Source: DATJGR01 sp963780795
GTDB lineage: Bacteria; Pseudomonadota; Gammaproteobacteria; Pseudomonadales; Azotimanducaceae
Length of the DNA: 64,000 nt
Assembly: GCA_963780795.1 (NCBI GenBank)
Contig: CAWADH010000001.1
Location: 310,001 to 374,000, forward strand
Direction: 5' to 3'
In this document: positions 63,849-64,000 of the stretch, piece after piece
Position numbering within the stretch: the stretch's first letter is position 1
How the letters are laid out: each line of letters starts with the position of its first letter
Translations under genes and position numbers: made by a program
The notes under the pieces: generated by a model
Told to the model about the DNA's origin: nothing
What the model saw: the letters and a program-made list of their open reading frames with translations, nothing else
Databases searched by the model: none

Positions 63849-64000
63849 GCTCGTCCAGCGTTTCGACGCGGATGCGCGTGATCGGATGCACCACTTCGTC
63901 GAGGTTCTGAATGGCGGCAACGGCGGCGTCCATCGCCCGCTCCACCACACGGTGCGTCAGGATGATCACCGGCACCCACGGTTTCGCGCCGGTCGATCTG
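63841..64000 (-). CDS. hom: Homoserine dehydrogenase, C-terminal end (cut by window edge)
   Basis: About 52 C-terminal residues of a frame entering from the right: WVPVIILTHRVVER and VVHPITRIRVETLDEHA. This matches the ACT-domain end of monofunctional homoserine dehydrogenase (VPVIILTHRV, RIRLE). The stop overlaps the recJ start by 8 bp. Only this part is visible, so the assignment is moderate. Confidence 0.75.
   Translation of the reverse strand, partial: RSTGAKPWVPVIILTHRVVERAMDAAVAAIQNLDEVVHPITRIRVETLDEHA

Noticed and set aside
1..64000. CRISPR arrays, insertion sequences, prophage, tRNA or rRNA genes
   Set aside because: No regularly spaced repeats, transposase, integrase or recognisable RNA gene seen by reading; a tRNA scan could still find a short one.

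Overview
The window looks like the chromosome core of a GC-rich Gram-negative bacterium. Gene order points to a gammaproteobacterium of the Xanthomonadales/Nevskiales/Steroidobacterales type, with Pseudomonas-like features. The reasons are the rpsB-tsf-pyrH-frr-uppS-cdsA-rseP-bamA-skp-lpxD-fabZ-lpxA-lpxB-rnhB-dnaE order, the map-glnD-dapC-dapD-dapE order, the rpoE-rseA-rseB-rseC-degP block running into lepA-lepB-rnc-era-recO, nadB divergent from rpoE, sdhE-ygfX divergent from ygfZ, and recJ-prfB-lysS. No genus can be named from sequence alone. I see no rRNA, tRNA, CRISPR array, insertion sequence, phage or defence island; nearly every base is in a recognisable gene.

Layout. 1-15007 (minus) is a translation, lipid A and envelope-biogenesis operon from rpsB down to dnaE (cut by the window edge). 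dxr, usually present in this run, is missing; only a 110-bp gap lies between cdsA and rseP. 15008-15220 holds overlapping divergent promoters for rpsB and map. 15221-28306 (plus) carries map, glnD, the succinylase-branch lysine genes dapC/dapD/dapE, three type II secretion genes (gspN, gspC, gspD) without the rest of the system, and plsB. 28276-29958 (minus) has rsmJ, a small unknown gene and tsaB; moeA is head-to-head with tsaB.

31363-45343 (minus) holds a Lys/Ala-rich histone H1-like gene, then adk, relA, rlmD, recO, era, rnc, a DUF4845 gene, lepB, lepA and the sigma-E module (degP, rseC, rseB, rseA, rpoE), many with 1- or 4-bp overlaps. 45503-49741 contains nadB, the ygfX/sdhE pair facing ygfZ, and an HDOD protein.

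49746-55250 (minus) is a valine-catabolic operon (mmsA, isobutyryl-CoA dehydrogenase, enoyl-CoA hydratase, 3-hydroxyisobutyryl-CoA hydrolase, mmsB). The hydrolase carries an apparent frameshift that throws its reading frame in phase with mmsB. Then come an S9 peptidase, a second acyl-CoA dehydrogenase with an Asp at the expected catalytic base, ung, lysS, prfB (with the classical programmed +1 frameshift), recJ and the end of a homoserine dehydrogenase gene.

The genes work together as growth-linked housekeeping: ribosome assembly and translation, outer-membrane construction (BamA, Skp, Lpx enzymes, RseP, CdsA, PlsB), envelope-stress sensing (RpoE/RseA/RseB/RseC/DegP/RseP), stringent response (RelA) and nitrogen sensing (GlnD). 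I did not find a clear undescribed system; the most useful leads are the missing dxr, the hydrolase frameshift, the isolated gspN-C-D set, the H1-like protein and the small gene beside tsaB.
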